Assembly: GCA_900169235.1 (NCBI GenBank)
Contig: FWCC01000242.1
Location: forward strand, 25,386 to 89,385
DNA: 64,000 nt
Reading direction: 5' to 3'
Origin: Zarea fungicola
Taxonomy: Eukaryota > Ascomycota > Sordariomycetes > Hypocreales > Cordycipitaceae
Shown: positions 1-10,322 of the stretch, piece by piece
Layout: each line of letters begins with the position of its first letter
Position numbering within the stretch: position 1 is the first letter of the stretch
Notes under the pieces: model-generated
The model's database searches: none
What the model was told of the DNA's origin: nothing
Seen by the model: only the letters and a program-made list of their open reading frames with translations
Position numbers and translations under genes: made by a program

Positions 1-1590
1 ATCGCTGGCGTCATGGCGATTGACATTGGCCTAGGACGCAAGGGCAATGCTCGCAATCGGCGGAACGCCGGCATGGCGACGACGGGCACGCCTGCTAGCT
101 TTGCCTGGCGCGGCGATCCATCTCGGAAAGTGCCGCCGCCGGACCCGACGAGCCTTGAGGCGCGCCGCACGTGGTTGACATGTTACTACCTGGCGGCTAA
201 CACCGCCATGTCGCTGCACAGGCCAAATCTGATTCGCTGGACGTCGTTCATGGCTGAGTCGATGGAGGTGCTTGAGACAAACCCCGACGCCGCGCCGACG
301 GATAAATACTTCTGCCACCTAGTCTGGACACACCAGTTGGGGGAGCAGATTGGCACGCAGCTGTCCATGGATGATCTGGACACGGTGGTGGACATTGCCG
401 ACGCCCGGACACAGTACGCTTTGCGCGCACTCGAGCGCGACCTCGAGCGGTATCGTGCTGGCGTGCCTCGGGAGCGCCAACAAGCAACGCTGCGCATCAG
501 CTTCGACCTGCTCAACCTATTCATGCACGAGACGGTGCTGCACGTTGATGCCCACTCCGATGAAGGCACAGGTTTCAACACTGAAAACCTCCAAGATGGA
601 CTCATGCGTGAGGCGGAACCGCTCTCGGCGCAGCATATCAACGCCCTCACATCGTGCCTGACGGCGATCAATGGCATCTTTGAGACCTTTTTGGGCCTAG
701 AGATTGAGAGCATCCGGTGCCTGCCCGTATTTAACTTTGTGCGCGTGGCGTATGCGGTGGTTGTATTAATGAAGATGTACTTTTCCGCATCGACAGTCGG
801 GAGTGATTTCGGACAAGTGTTTACGCGGGAGAGCATGCGCGTGCAGCAGCATTTGGATGCACTGCTGGAAAAGTTTCGCGCGACGGCGGCGGATGATAAG
901 TGCAGGCCGGCGAGCAAGTTTCTGGTCGTCCTGGCCATGCTGCGAAGTTGGTTTGTCAAACAGGGCAAGACGGACGCGGCGCCTGGCACGGCGAGTAGCA
1001 GCACCACCAGTGCACAGGATGCCCACAGGAGGAGCGGCACGAGCCAGCAAACGCTGCCTCAGCAGCAGCATCAATATCATCAGCAGCATACACCGATGCA
1101 GGCCCAGACTGCCAACACTCCGCTCCAGCTCCTCTCCGAAGTGGCCACCAGCGGTGACCCGAGCAGCAACAACAACGGCGGCGCACCGCCCTTTGTGTAC
1201 TACCGCCAACCCGCGCAACCGTTCTTCCACGACAGCGGCAACACGGGCGGCGCCGCGACATCGAGCAGCGGCGCCGCGGCAGAAGCTAGCTCCAGCGCCG
1301 GGCCCATGATGGGCGGCAGCAGCAGCGAAACGGCGGCCGCGTCCAACGCCACCCTCTTCCCGCCTTGGATTACCGAGGCTATGTTGGGCAATGGCGGCTT
1401 TGACGGCGTCGAGTTCCCCACGGCGTCCCTGGGCATTGGCGCAGCCGACGGGTTCGAAGGCCCACGGGGAGCAGCGGGAGCAGGGGGCGCAGGTATGGGC
1501 GGCGTGGCGGGCACAAACAGTATGACGAATGATCAGTTTTGGACGGACATGTTTCAAGGGATACCGGATCCCAACATGTTTACGTTTTAA
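1..1590 (+). CDS. Zn2Cys6-type fungal transcription factor, C-terminal part (5' end outside the window)
   Basis: The reading frame is open from base 1, so the gene is cut by the window edge. The first visible ATG, at 13, need not be the start, and the DNA-binding Zn2Cys6 domain would lie upstream. About 525 residues are seen. The first 300 resemble the alpha-helical middle homology region of fungal regulators of the Leu3/War1 type: a short stretch ending ARRTWLTCYYLAANTAMS, then LHRPNLIRW, then long amphipathic helices. From about residue 320 the protein turns Ser/Gln/His/Gly/Ala-rich and disordered, with a Q-H run near residues 345-365. It ends in a short acidic-aromatic tail (NDQFWTDMFQGIPDPNMF) of the kind seen in activation domains. 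The role is probably nuclear transcriptional control; the target is unknown. The family call rests on the helical region only, because the zinc cluster cannot be seen. Confidence 0.75.
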   Translation: MAGVMAIDIGLGRKGNARNRRNAGMATTGTPASFAWRGDPSRKVPPPDPTSLEARRTWLTCYYLAANTAMSLHRPNLIRWTSFMAESMEVLETNPDAAPTDKYFCHLVWTHQLGEQIGTQLSMDDLDTVVDIADARTQYALRALERDLERYRAGVPRERQQATLRISFDLLNLFMHETVLHVDAHSDEGTGFNTENLQDGLMREAEPLSAQHINALTSCLTAINGIFETFLGLEIESIRCLPVFNFVRVAYAVVVLMKMYFSASTVGSDFGQVFTRESMRVQQHLDALLEKFRATAADDKCRPASKFLVVLAMLRSWFVKQGKTDAAPGTASSSTTSAQDAHRRSGTSQQTLPQQQHQYHQQHTPMQAQTANTPLQLLSEVATSGDPSSNNNGGAPPFVYYRQPAQPFFHDSGNTGGAATSSSGAAAEASSSAGPMMGGSSSETAAASNATLFPPWITEAMLGNGGFDGVEFPTASLGIGAADGFEGPRGAAGAGGAGMGGVAGTNSMTNDQFWTDMFQGIPDPNMFTF

Positions 1591-2456
1591 AACCAAAGGG
1601 GGCGAAGAAAGTCATTAAAATGACTGAAGAAATGCTTTTTTTAATCACTACGGCAAATTTGTCCGGCGCTATGTACAGCACAAACAGACTACATTCAATT
1701 TGAGATGTATACAAACTTGTTTGCGTACACTACTATTCAGCAGGCAGCGGTGTTGGGAATATTCTTTGCCTCCTTCGTTTATTTGAGAGGACTACATGTA
1801 CACTACATCAATTGCTTTGGCTTCATGAAACAAAAATGGCTGGCGTATGGAGGCGTTGCTATATATATACATGGAATACACGACGGCTATATATATGTGG
1901 GACAAGGGCGATTATGGAGTTTGGAGACGTTACGCGTACATTAACGATCATGCTGCAAATATAAATCCTTTAAAAGACAAATGCGGATTTACCTAGTAAA
2001 CTGCAATTAAAATTATGTATTGTGAGGTGAGCTGCATTCACGCTATCAGGTTTCATCTTAACATGTGAGACTTCTGTCTCGATTCAGTAAATTGAATAGG
2101 TCCATTCTGCAGAACTACCTCTGGTAGCAAATATATCTTCGCAACGCCGTCCCAAAAAAAAGGGATTTATTTAAAAAGCTGACAAACGGGTAGTGTATAT
2201 ATAGATATACATTGTCCACTTCCTTAAAAAAGTCCATTCATAAAATCGCACTGCAAACCGGGCCAGTCTTGTCTGCTATTTTTTCCCACCTGGGGTGTGA
2301 TTCCAAGTCAAATGTCCCAAGAAACAAACAAACAGAAAAAGCGGAAAACCATCATTGGCAATACGGAAAATCAAACGTTTCTGGTAGTGGCCGACTTGGG
2401 CCGATAAATAGTAATACATGAACCTGAAGCCATGTGTCGTAAATGTGAGAGTATAT

Positions 2457-2491
<35 letters not shown>

Positions 2492-2807
2492 CTCGTAAAA
2501 AGCCGTCTCTCCCTGAGACGGCGTAATGCCATCGCTCAACAAAGGGAAGTGAAAAAAATCGCATTTCTGCCCGACAAAGGCAGCTGAGAAAAAAAAAAAA
2601 AAACAAACAAACATGTTTTTTGTAACATTTTGTGTCGCGCGCCGTAGAAACCGCCAAACATGTGCAATGAGATTTTGTGCTCGAGCTGTCCGTCAAACCC
2701 CTGACATTTCCGGAAGTAAAAATCAAAGATCAATCGCCAGTACCAAAAAAAAAAACAAGAATATGTAAAAATCGAAGCAATATTGACCAAGATCAACTCC
2801 AAAGAAT
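1591..2807. other. Intergenic region (convergent 3' flanks)
   Basis: This region lies between the convergent ends of the regulator and the serine-rich gene. It is AT-rich and holds a GT microsatellite at 2459-2488 and A-tracts near 2587-2603 and 2745-2754. Short ORFs here have no coding look. No RNA gene was recognised. Confidence 0.6.
2459..2488. repeat. GT dinucleotide microsatellite, about 15 units
   Basis: Uninterrupted GT repeats run from 2459 to 2488, directly readable. The tract lies in the 3' flank between two convergent genes. Confidence 0.95.
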
Positions 2808-3686
2808 CTAGTCCATGTAAAAGTCGCCCTTGAGAATTCTCTCTTGAAAGGCATCGGGTTTGGGCTTTTCCTGTCTGGGGGGCATGGGAGGAGGAGCTTG
2901 GTTCGGAGGCGAGACCATTTCGGAGACGGATCTGGTGCGGTCATGAGGCATTCTGGGAGAGCCAGAGCCGAGCGAAAAGGAAGGGCGGGCTCCCGAGACG
3001 GAGCTCTCTGCGCGCGATCTCAACTGTTCGGACCAGTTGAAGCCTTGCTGGTCTGCTCGAGAATTTGCATAGTCAGAAGGGGCTCTTTTGTGCATGGTGA
3101 AGCTTGCCTGTGGTAGAGAAGACGACAGGACGTTGCTTGGCCGGCGTCCCGAGGCGGACCAGCCAGCCGAGGCAGCCATGGGAGGAGACTTGTTGGTAGA
3201 GGGACGGCGACCGAGGAGGGACTGAGGGTGGGTAGACTGGGGCTGCTGGTTGAGGGACGGAGGAGTGGTTGGGTTTGTATTACCATTGCCAGGGCTGCCA
3301 GAAGGGCGATATCCCCTCATGGTGGAAGAGCCGGCCGAGGACCCAAAGCTCATGCGCCGGGTGAAGGGTGTAGTGGGAGCGGTCCTAACGCTTCCCGAAG
3401 CAAGGTCATCGTCCTCAACAGCCGATTCGTCAATCGAGCCCGAGTTTGAGTTTGTTGAGACGCTCTCGCGTCGCATAAAGCTGGCATTGTTGGTGGGGGA
3501 GCTGCCGGAGAGACCGATGGTGGTGACAGAGAGGCGCCGACCGCGGGGGTCCGTCAGGCCTGGAGCACCAGGCATAGGCGGGACGGTGCTGTTGGAGGGG
3601 CCACGCTGGAAGAGGTTGGAGAGGGCGGCTTGCGTGATGGAGCTGCGGCGGTGGGCAATGCCGGTATTAGGAGTGTTTTCGGACAT
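2808..3686 (-). CDS. Conserved serine/proline-rich protein of unknown function
   Basis: Single-exon gene of 292 residues. I start it at the ATG at 3686 (MSENTPNTGIAHRRSS), because the 54 codons upstream in the same frame read as leader sequence. The protein is low-complexity and rich in Ser, Pro, Asn and Arg, with many R-x-x-S sites (RRSSIT, RRLSVT, RRMSFGSS, RRPSN, RTRSVSEM) that look like basophilic kinase targets. No catalytic domain or membrane segment is visible. The N-terminal block (ITQAALSNLFQRGP) and the extreme C-terminus (FQERILKGDFYMD) are more ordered and look like the constrained parts. I recall proteins of this layout as uncharacterised in filamentous ascomycetes. The function is unknown; a disordered phosphoprotein is the safest description. 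Confidence 0.75.
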   Translation of the reverse strand: MSENTPNTGIAHRRSSITQAALSNLFQRGPSNSTVPPMPGAPGLTDPRGRRLSVTTIGLSGSSPTNNASFMRRESVSTNSNSGSIDESAVEDDDLASGSVRTAPTTPFTRRMSFGSSAGSSTMRGYRPSGSPGNGNTNPTTPPSLNQQPQSTHPQSLLGRRPSTNKSPPMAASAGWSASGRRPSNVLSSSLPQASFTMHKRAPSDYANSRADQQGFNWSEQLRSRAESSVSGARPSFSLGSGSPRMPHDRTRSVSEMVSPPNQAPPPMPPRQEKPKPDAFQERILKGDFYMD

Positions 3687-6600
3687 GGCGGATGGGAGAG
3701 GATGAGAAGAGAAGAGAGAGAGAGTGTGTGTTTTGATATTGCGGTGTTGGAGATAACAGAAGGCGCCCAGGAGCTTGCTTGGAGCTTGTGACAGACGGTG
3801 GGCGTTGACAGAAGTGGGCTCCGCTTTCCGACAACGCCAGAAGCGCAAGTGAGCTGACGTTTGCAGGTTGCGTGAATAAGCTGCCAGTCAAGAGTGGAGA
3901 GGTTTGTGGTGATGGAAATAAGGAGATGAATAAGGTCCCGATGGAAGAAAAAAAAAATGGTAAAAAGGAGAGACGAAAGCGATGGCAAGAGAGCAGGAGT
4001 GTGAGAGAGGGGAAGGACGGAAGGTAGTGGTGTGCCAGTGGCCGTAGTGTTATATAATAAGACGACGGACAGCAAGCAGTTGACAGAGAGAGTGACCAGT
4101 TTGACGGGTGTCGGCAACAGGCAGGCAGTGGAGTGGATAAGAGAAGAGTACTCTAGTTGAATCAACTGCGGACTGAACGGGAATAGCGTGACAAGGATTG
4201 TGAATGTATGAAGTGTGGGAGAGGGTAAAAGAGGAGGCTTGATATTCTGTGGATGGATGTGTGAATGAAGGTGGTGTGGAATTGGATGGAAAGGTGGTGA
4301 TGGGCACAGGCAGTGTTTGTTGAATGCACGCAAGCCGATGCGAGTATGCCGGTAAGCGCCTGGGGGTAACAGATGGGCAAGCTACAGGGCCAGTGTGCTG
4401 TACTTACCTGCCGTCCCGACCCTACCGTACCTGTAAATTAGCAGTGCAAATTAGGTGGGTGGCAAATTGCACCATTGAAGCGCTGTCGGTTCCCCCAAAT
4501 AAACCCAAAATAAGGCCCTGAAAGGCCGCTAGCAAACCAAAAGCACAGACCACGGGTGCCGCCGACGCCGGAGCCCGCTCAATGTCCATTGCCATGTCCA
4601 ATGTAACCAGTAACGCCCGGTACTTGAAGTATTTGCTGTACTGGGGTTACTTAGCGCTGTGGAGCGTGGAGTTTTCATCTCGATTGTGCAATTAGTCCTG
4701 CATTCAGGGAGGTCAAGGCTGTGATGCCGTCCTACGCACCACTATTCATCCCATCTCCTCTGCCACAATCTAGTCGTAGGAACTTGAGCAATTCTAATAT
4801 GGCAGGTTGCGTCCCCTGTTGCCTTGATGTGTCACAAGTCATTTGCATCTTTCTGGAGGCGAGGGGTGGACACGATGGCCAGTGGGAACTGTAGATATCA
4901 GTCCGCCAATTCACCGCAGAGATACCAAGCTTTTAAAGATCCCCAGGGCTTGTGAGCCATCAAATTAACGATATAAAAGGGGCTGCTCTGCCTTGTCTTG
5001 GAATTTATTGCACCCTTGTCAAGCAGTCGCTTCGTTGATTTTCTTTGTGACGTCGGAGATTTGGACCCTGGCAAATGACCAAGACAAATACCCCCCAGTC
5101 CTCCATTTCCATTACTATAGTCTCTAGCTGCAATGGGTAGCAGAACAGGGGTTGCAGGACATTTCAAGAGTCTGTTCTTGGCATGTATGTATGCAGAGTA
5201 ATATTTCAATTTACTGCAAGGCACCTTGACGTGGGAGGCTGCCACCTCCTGCTTCGAAGGCATGCCCCTCCTAAACCCTGTCTCATCATGACGAAAACGG
5301 ACAGAGAGTGTGTCTCTTAATCTACCAAATAAAGTAGCGTGGCTACAGATGGCCAATAAACAAAACGCTGACAGGGCAGAAAAGAAATTAGCGTGCTCAA
5401 CAAAATGGCCTAAATTATTTTTGTTGTTTCTTTTGCTTTATTTTATCAATCTACTTGTACGTGGCCGTTGCCGTGTGTCTTACCTGCGCCTGCCCCATCT
5501 GCCCATCCTGGCGTTTTGTGGCTGTTTGTGGTACCGCAACTACATGCATGTGTATGTGCAGAAGCCGGTAAGCTTGAGTGACAAGGGAGAAAAGACCGTG
5601 GACGAGTGTGCTTGATTGCTTGGCGAATTCAACGGGCAGATGTTTGTGCAGCTTCATAACCCCCAGTCTCATCACGACAGCAAAGGGGCCGAGACGTATC
5701 CTCGAACTGTCGATCACGCAAAGCTTGTTTGCACCTGGCTATCAGTGACGTAGGTACCTGTAGGACCCTGATGCGGGGGAGCTTGTAGTGAAGATGTATC
5801 TTTATTGGTATCTATGCTGACAAGATACGACCTAGGCACAAATTAATTTAGCGTCTGTTTATACTGGGTAAACCAGTACACTGGGGCAACAAAGGGCCGC
5901 CGCGATCGGTGGGGCGCCGTCTTTCAGTGGGCAGCTGCCCCGAATCCACAGGCAGGCTGCGGCCCAGAGATGCTCTAACAAGAAAAAGGACGACAGGAGT
6001 CCCCGGCTCGCCCGGCTCAGTAATCATGCTCCAGTGTTTGTAACAAGACAGAAGACAGAAGACAGATTAGAAGAGACTTGGTACAGTGTGCAGCGCTTCC
6101 ACTCTCCATCCTGTGATGCTGCTTCGTCCCCTGCCCGTGACTGCCTAGTGGTAATCTCTCCACCATTCACCTAGACCTAGTACTCCGTAGATATATTCCT
6201 CTCGTCGTCGGCAGCATATATAAAACAATTAGCCGCTGCTAAACAACAGGTCATAACCTCCTCCGACTCATTATAATTTCTGGACTCCATCCGGCCTTTC
6301 ACAGCGCCTTGCCCTCAGGCCATCTACTGTGGTCCGGAGCCCTCGACAACTCCGCTCAAGATCTGCTCTGGCAGCCCAATCCCCGCTTTCGCCCAGGGTT
6401 TACCACAGATTCAACACTCCCACATTTGGGCCGGTCGCACCCTGTCAGCCCACTCGGACCTCTGCCAGCACCACTCTGCGTCATCTTCGAAAGACGTGCC
6501 ATGTGCCGTTATCCAGCCCTCCAAGCCATCTCCGACTGCTCCGCCCCGAATGGTAGACGTTCCCTACCAGATGAATACCTGGCCTCTTGAACTTCTTCGT

Positions 6601-8066
6601 GCGTTGCAGAGCGGAACTACGCTTTGCCATTTGATAACTAGAGACCAATTCGTTACTGTCTGCCGTCAATACGTAGCTTTCCACTACCGGCCCCCGCATC
6701 AGCATATCATTTTAACCAGCCCACCATCGTACCATCTCCCCGCAAAAGATAAGGCTTACCGGCTACGTTCCAGCAACCCCAGAATAGCTTTCAAAGCTCC
6801 AGCTAAATACCTACCACACACATGCAAAAGCTAAATCTAGAATTACATACCCCCTCTCATTTCAACCTAGCCTTTAGCACTAGTGTTACCACTCAACCAA
6901 TCACCTCGACGGTCTTCTGAAGGGTGGCTGGCTAACAAAAGCGCCCAACTTCGCACAGTTTAAGACCTGGCAAACCCATGCTAACAACAGCTGGGCTCTG
7001 CGCCACAGATTCGTTGCTCAAGAAGAGAAAACCATTAGACCCGTACCGTATTCCGTGCGCTCACCTAATAATTGCCACTTGCGCTAGGAGACGTGGCTCG
7101 CATTGCCATGCCACTTTGCGGGGGTGGTCACAGATAGACCAAGAGGCTCTCTGGGCTAGTAGCTATGCATGGCGATGGAAACTTTCCCCAGAAACCGCAC
7201 AGACCAAGAGGGCCTTCCCCGCCGCCTACACGCGCCATGTAATCTTGTTGACTGAGAGCTTCCTAGATGTTGGAGCAATACTGGGGCCTAGAAGCTCTAG
7301 TCGTTGTGCTCTGGCCCATGCTTAACCGTACTAAAGTCTTGAAATGTGATGGGCTATCTTGGAGAAGAAAAAAATGTATGAGCTGAGCAAGGAATGCTGA
7401 ACCAAGCCAGCAGGCACATGCGCAAAACCCAAATGCCGTGCTGCACCAGCACTTGTGCAACAACGTTGCCATGCCTGCCGCCTTACCCAAATGCACGATC
7501 AAGGATAGTCAATCAATGGTAGTTGGCCAGATAAGAGCTACATAAACTGACCAAATGCTACATATTCCATTGGACGCAAAACTCGCTACCGGCTCGTCCT
7601 CGGGTCTTCCGCCGAGAGACAGGCAGCCCGACCCCGCAAATCTGCCAAGTAGGGCCGCCTGCATAAGCAGCTCCCGTATGAGTATGTACCAATATTGGCA
7701 TTGTTTGTGACGCTACCTGTCAACTCTTGCCATCTCGCTCTTAATTGCGATAATGAATCCCGAATAGCCATAAGCTCTTGGTCCTTGAGTTGTAATTAAT
7801 ACCTAGATCTATAAGAGCCATGCCAGGTCTTATTAGTTTGATGTAGACAGAACGTATTGTGTATAGCTCGCAGTTCGGCAAACTCCAGATTTCGTAATGC
7901 ATTACAGCGCCCGCACAAATCAGAAACTGTAACTCTAGCGATCATCAGTGTAGTGACAACGCAGCTGCCAAAGCGATGCCGCAGGTGAAAAAAAAGACTT
8001 GACAAAAATAGACATAAAAACGAGAAAAAGAAATGCTAATACATGGTATTAAAAACGGTCATTGTA
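3687..8066. other. Long intergenic region, no supported gene
   Basis: About 4.4 kb between the start of the serine-rich gene and the stop of the WSS1-like gene, both on the minus strand. From 3687 to about 4330 the minus strand is strongly pyrimidine-rich (long C/T runs), as expected of a promoter and 5' leader. Longer ORFs on either strand (for example 4898-5356 minus and 6496-6834 plus) have irregular composition and no recognisable domain. A TATA-like string is present near 6218-6226. No tRNA B-box was recognised. Confidence 0.55.
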
Positions 8067-9602
8067 TCACCTGGCACAGCTTGACAGCCTTCGCCCACCA
8101 CAAAGTCCACATACACCACAGTCGCCCGCATTCATGTACCCCGTCTCGCTGCACGACGTGCTGCCGCATTGCCAGGACCCAAGTACTGCTTCCGGTCGCA
8201 AAACGTTGGCACAGGCGGCGCACAAGAGTGCCGCGGCGTCATTGTCCAGTGAACAGAGCGGACACTTACCGGCAGCTCGTGTAGTGGAGAGTCCACCCAG
8301 TGCATAGGTTGATGCTATTGTGTCTGTTTTTGCAGTTTTCATGGCTGGCGCAGTAGCAACTGCTGCGTCTCCTGTTCCTGCGTTTCTTGTTGCTGGTGGA
8401 AGACGACGAATAGTAATAGATGGCCTTGCTGTTGTCGTAGACACTGGCGGCCAACCGAATGATCTGGTGGGTTTGGATGGCGGCTGGACAGCATCCCGGA
8501 TATGTGGAATGTCGTGTAACCGCAATGGCCGTGATGGGCCCAGATCGGCTGTCGCAGGCAACGAAGAGGAAGCTTGCAGGGTCCTGATCGTGCCACGGGG
8601 ACCTGTGTTTGTACCAATGTCTGTCTCGCCCTTGATGATCCGCGGCGGGGAGCTAGCAGCTTCATCACCGGCACTGCCCGCACCATTCTCGCGCTCAGAT
8701 TTGGCCACTACCGCCACCGGCGGCGGCGGCTGACAGAATACATTCCGTAGCTCATCCAGTTCATTTCTTGCCGAGGGATCATTCGCATCCTCATCTTCAC
8801 ATACTTTGACAAGTGCTCGACCATCTTTATCCTTCATCTTGGTCCCGTCCAGATCCAATGCCTCTATCGTGCCATCATCCTCTTCTTCGTAATCACTTCC
8901 ACTCGCCGTTTCATCCTCATCGAGGTCCACAACCTGTCCTTCTTCCTTTTTCAATGGAAGCTCCTCCCCATCCTCCTCAGCAGCCTTTTGCTTGCCAAAC
9001 CGCGCCAGCGCCGCCGCAGCACGCAGTTCCCTCCCTCGACCGCTCCCCGCCACCCTCGGTTTCCCTTTCGTCTTCTTCCCACCCTCGAGCTTCACCTTTT
9101 CCCCATCATCCGCTCCCAATGCCACGCCGTGCACGCCAAATTTCTTCGCAATCCGCCTCTCCTTTTGTTCCTTCCAAGATACCTTTGGTTTCCTTTTCCG
9201 TGCCCCCTGTCGTCTGGATCGATACGTGCCACCACACAGATGCTGCGGCAGCGGCTCCCCCTCCGTGATTGTATTCCGCCCATACCAGTCTCCTGAACCC
9301 AGCGCCGCGCCGCGGCCCCAGATCCCCTCTCCCGTGTAGCCTTTTGACCACAGCGCCGTCATGGCCGCCGCGTAGTCATTCCGAATCGCCCAAAACGCAC
9401 GCGAGTGGTTCATTTGCGTGCAGTGAGCGAGCTCATGCATCATGACCATTTGCACGTACCGAAAGGGAAGCCATCGGTGTGGTGGGCGGGCTGACTTGAG
9501 GACGAGCTGAATCACCTCGCCGGCGTTGAAGTTGCGGCCGACAAATTCACGGTTGGGTTCATACTCCTCAAGCGTGACCACAGAAAGGTGATGTTGCTTC
9601 AT
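8067..9602 (-). CDS. WSS1: WSS1-like DNA-dependent metalloprotease (WLM domain, C-terminal zinc fingers)
   Basis: Single-exon gene of 511 residues. The N-terminal WLM metalloprotease domain (about residues 1-120) carries the zinc site H56-E57-L-A-H60 with a third ligand His66 (HExxHxxxxxH; HELAHCTQMNH). A SUMO-interacting-like stretch, VVDL followed by DEDE at residues 224-231, lies in a basic and acidic linker. The C-terminus has two Cys4 modules: C447/C450/C461/C464, and C479/C484/C495/C498 preceded by Trp477, resembling RanBP2-type fingers. In yeast and SPRTN-related systems this family cleaves proteins crosslinked to DNA, works with Cdc48 and prefers SUMOylated targets. Here that role is inferred from domain order. 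The start ATG at 9602 begins directly with the conserved WLM N-terminus. The family call is firm; the two-finger arrangement is read from cysteine spacing only. Confidence 0.9.
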   Translation of the reverse strand: MKQHHLSVVTLEEYEPNREFVGRNFNAGEVIQLVLKSARPPHRWLPFRYVQMVMMHELAHCTQMNHSRAFWAIRNDYAAAMTALWSKGYTGEGIWGRGAALGSGDWYGRNTITEGEPLPQHLCGGTYRSRRQGARKRKPKVSWKEQKERRIAKKFGVHGVALGADDGEKVKLEGGKKTKGKPRVAGSGRGRELRAAAALARFGKQKAAEEDGEELPLKKEEGQVVDLDEDETASGSDYEEEDDGTIEALDLDGTKMKDKDGRALVKVCEDEDANDPSARNELDELRNVFCQPPPPVAVVAKSERENGAGSAGDEAASSPPRIIKGETDIGTNTGPRGTIRTLQASSSLPATADLGPSRPLRLHDIPHIRDAVQPPSKPTRSFGWPPVSTTTARPSITIRRLPPATRNAGTGDAAVATAPAMKTAKTDTIASTYALGGLSTTRAAGKCPLCSLDNDAAALLCAACANVLRPEAVLGSWQCGSTSCSETGYMNAGDCGVCGLCGGRRLSSCAR

Positions 9603-10322
9603 GATGGGGACTGTATTGGTGAAGAAGAAAAAAAAAGGAGATCCTGCTTAGCCAGAGCAAGCGGAATGCGTCAATGATAGATGCGATACATACGGCATTG
9701 TGCGGCGATTCTTTCAAGAAACTTTTCCGCCAGCTGGGAATCAGGGCCTGGTAAAGGCTTTATGAATACTATATTCGGATTCGGCTGCGTGCGCCGCGCG
9801 TTGAGCCGTTGGATGCCTACCGGCATGGGGAACGTCAAAGAACCTCAAGAGTTTGATATATGGTTTTCTCAATGGTACAACGTGAGATTTATGGACTGTA
9901 CATGAGTTTTAGATCTGCATAAGGAGTAAGAACAAAAAATCTTCGTCAAAATTATGGATTCCGTGATTTTGACAGTGTCATTGATGGTTCGCTAGAAGGA
10001 AAGTGTGAAGCATTGAGTGATCGTGAATTATATCACGACCGCACGTGACGCTAGGTGGTTTGCAGTCATAGGTGGGCAAATCAGTAGCCGCGCCTTGGCT
10101 CTACCTGAGTCTATACTTATTAGCTGGAATTCACGGGCAGTGCATAATTACTTGTTGAGTATCTGGTCAATTAATCATTTCAACAGTTTATTTGGAAAAG
10201 CTGTCTAAAGTTCGCTAGTAATGCTTGGTCTCCAACTCGGACCATCAGAAATGCTAATATGCTAAATGCCATTGATATGCTCGCTAAAGTTCGAAAGAAA
10301 AAAAAAAGTCAAATGCCTCTAA
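9603..10322. other. Intergenic region containing the WSS1-like promoter
   Basis: About 720 bp between the WSS1-like start and the sulfate permease stop, both minus strand. It should hold the WSS1-like promoter and the permease 3' end. It is AT-rich with short A-tracts; no gene is seen. Confidence 0.55.

Noticed and set aside
186..1040. 284-codon minus-strand ORF
   Set aside because: It lies antisense to the transcription-factor gene and owes its length to that gene's codon bias; its composition shows no domain.
3554..4333. 259-codon minus-strand ORF rich in Leu, Ser, Pro and His
   Set aside because: It overlaps the pyrimidine-rich leader and the 5' coding part of the serine-rich gene in another frame; C/T-rich DNA gives such ORFs by chance.
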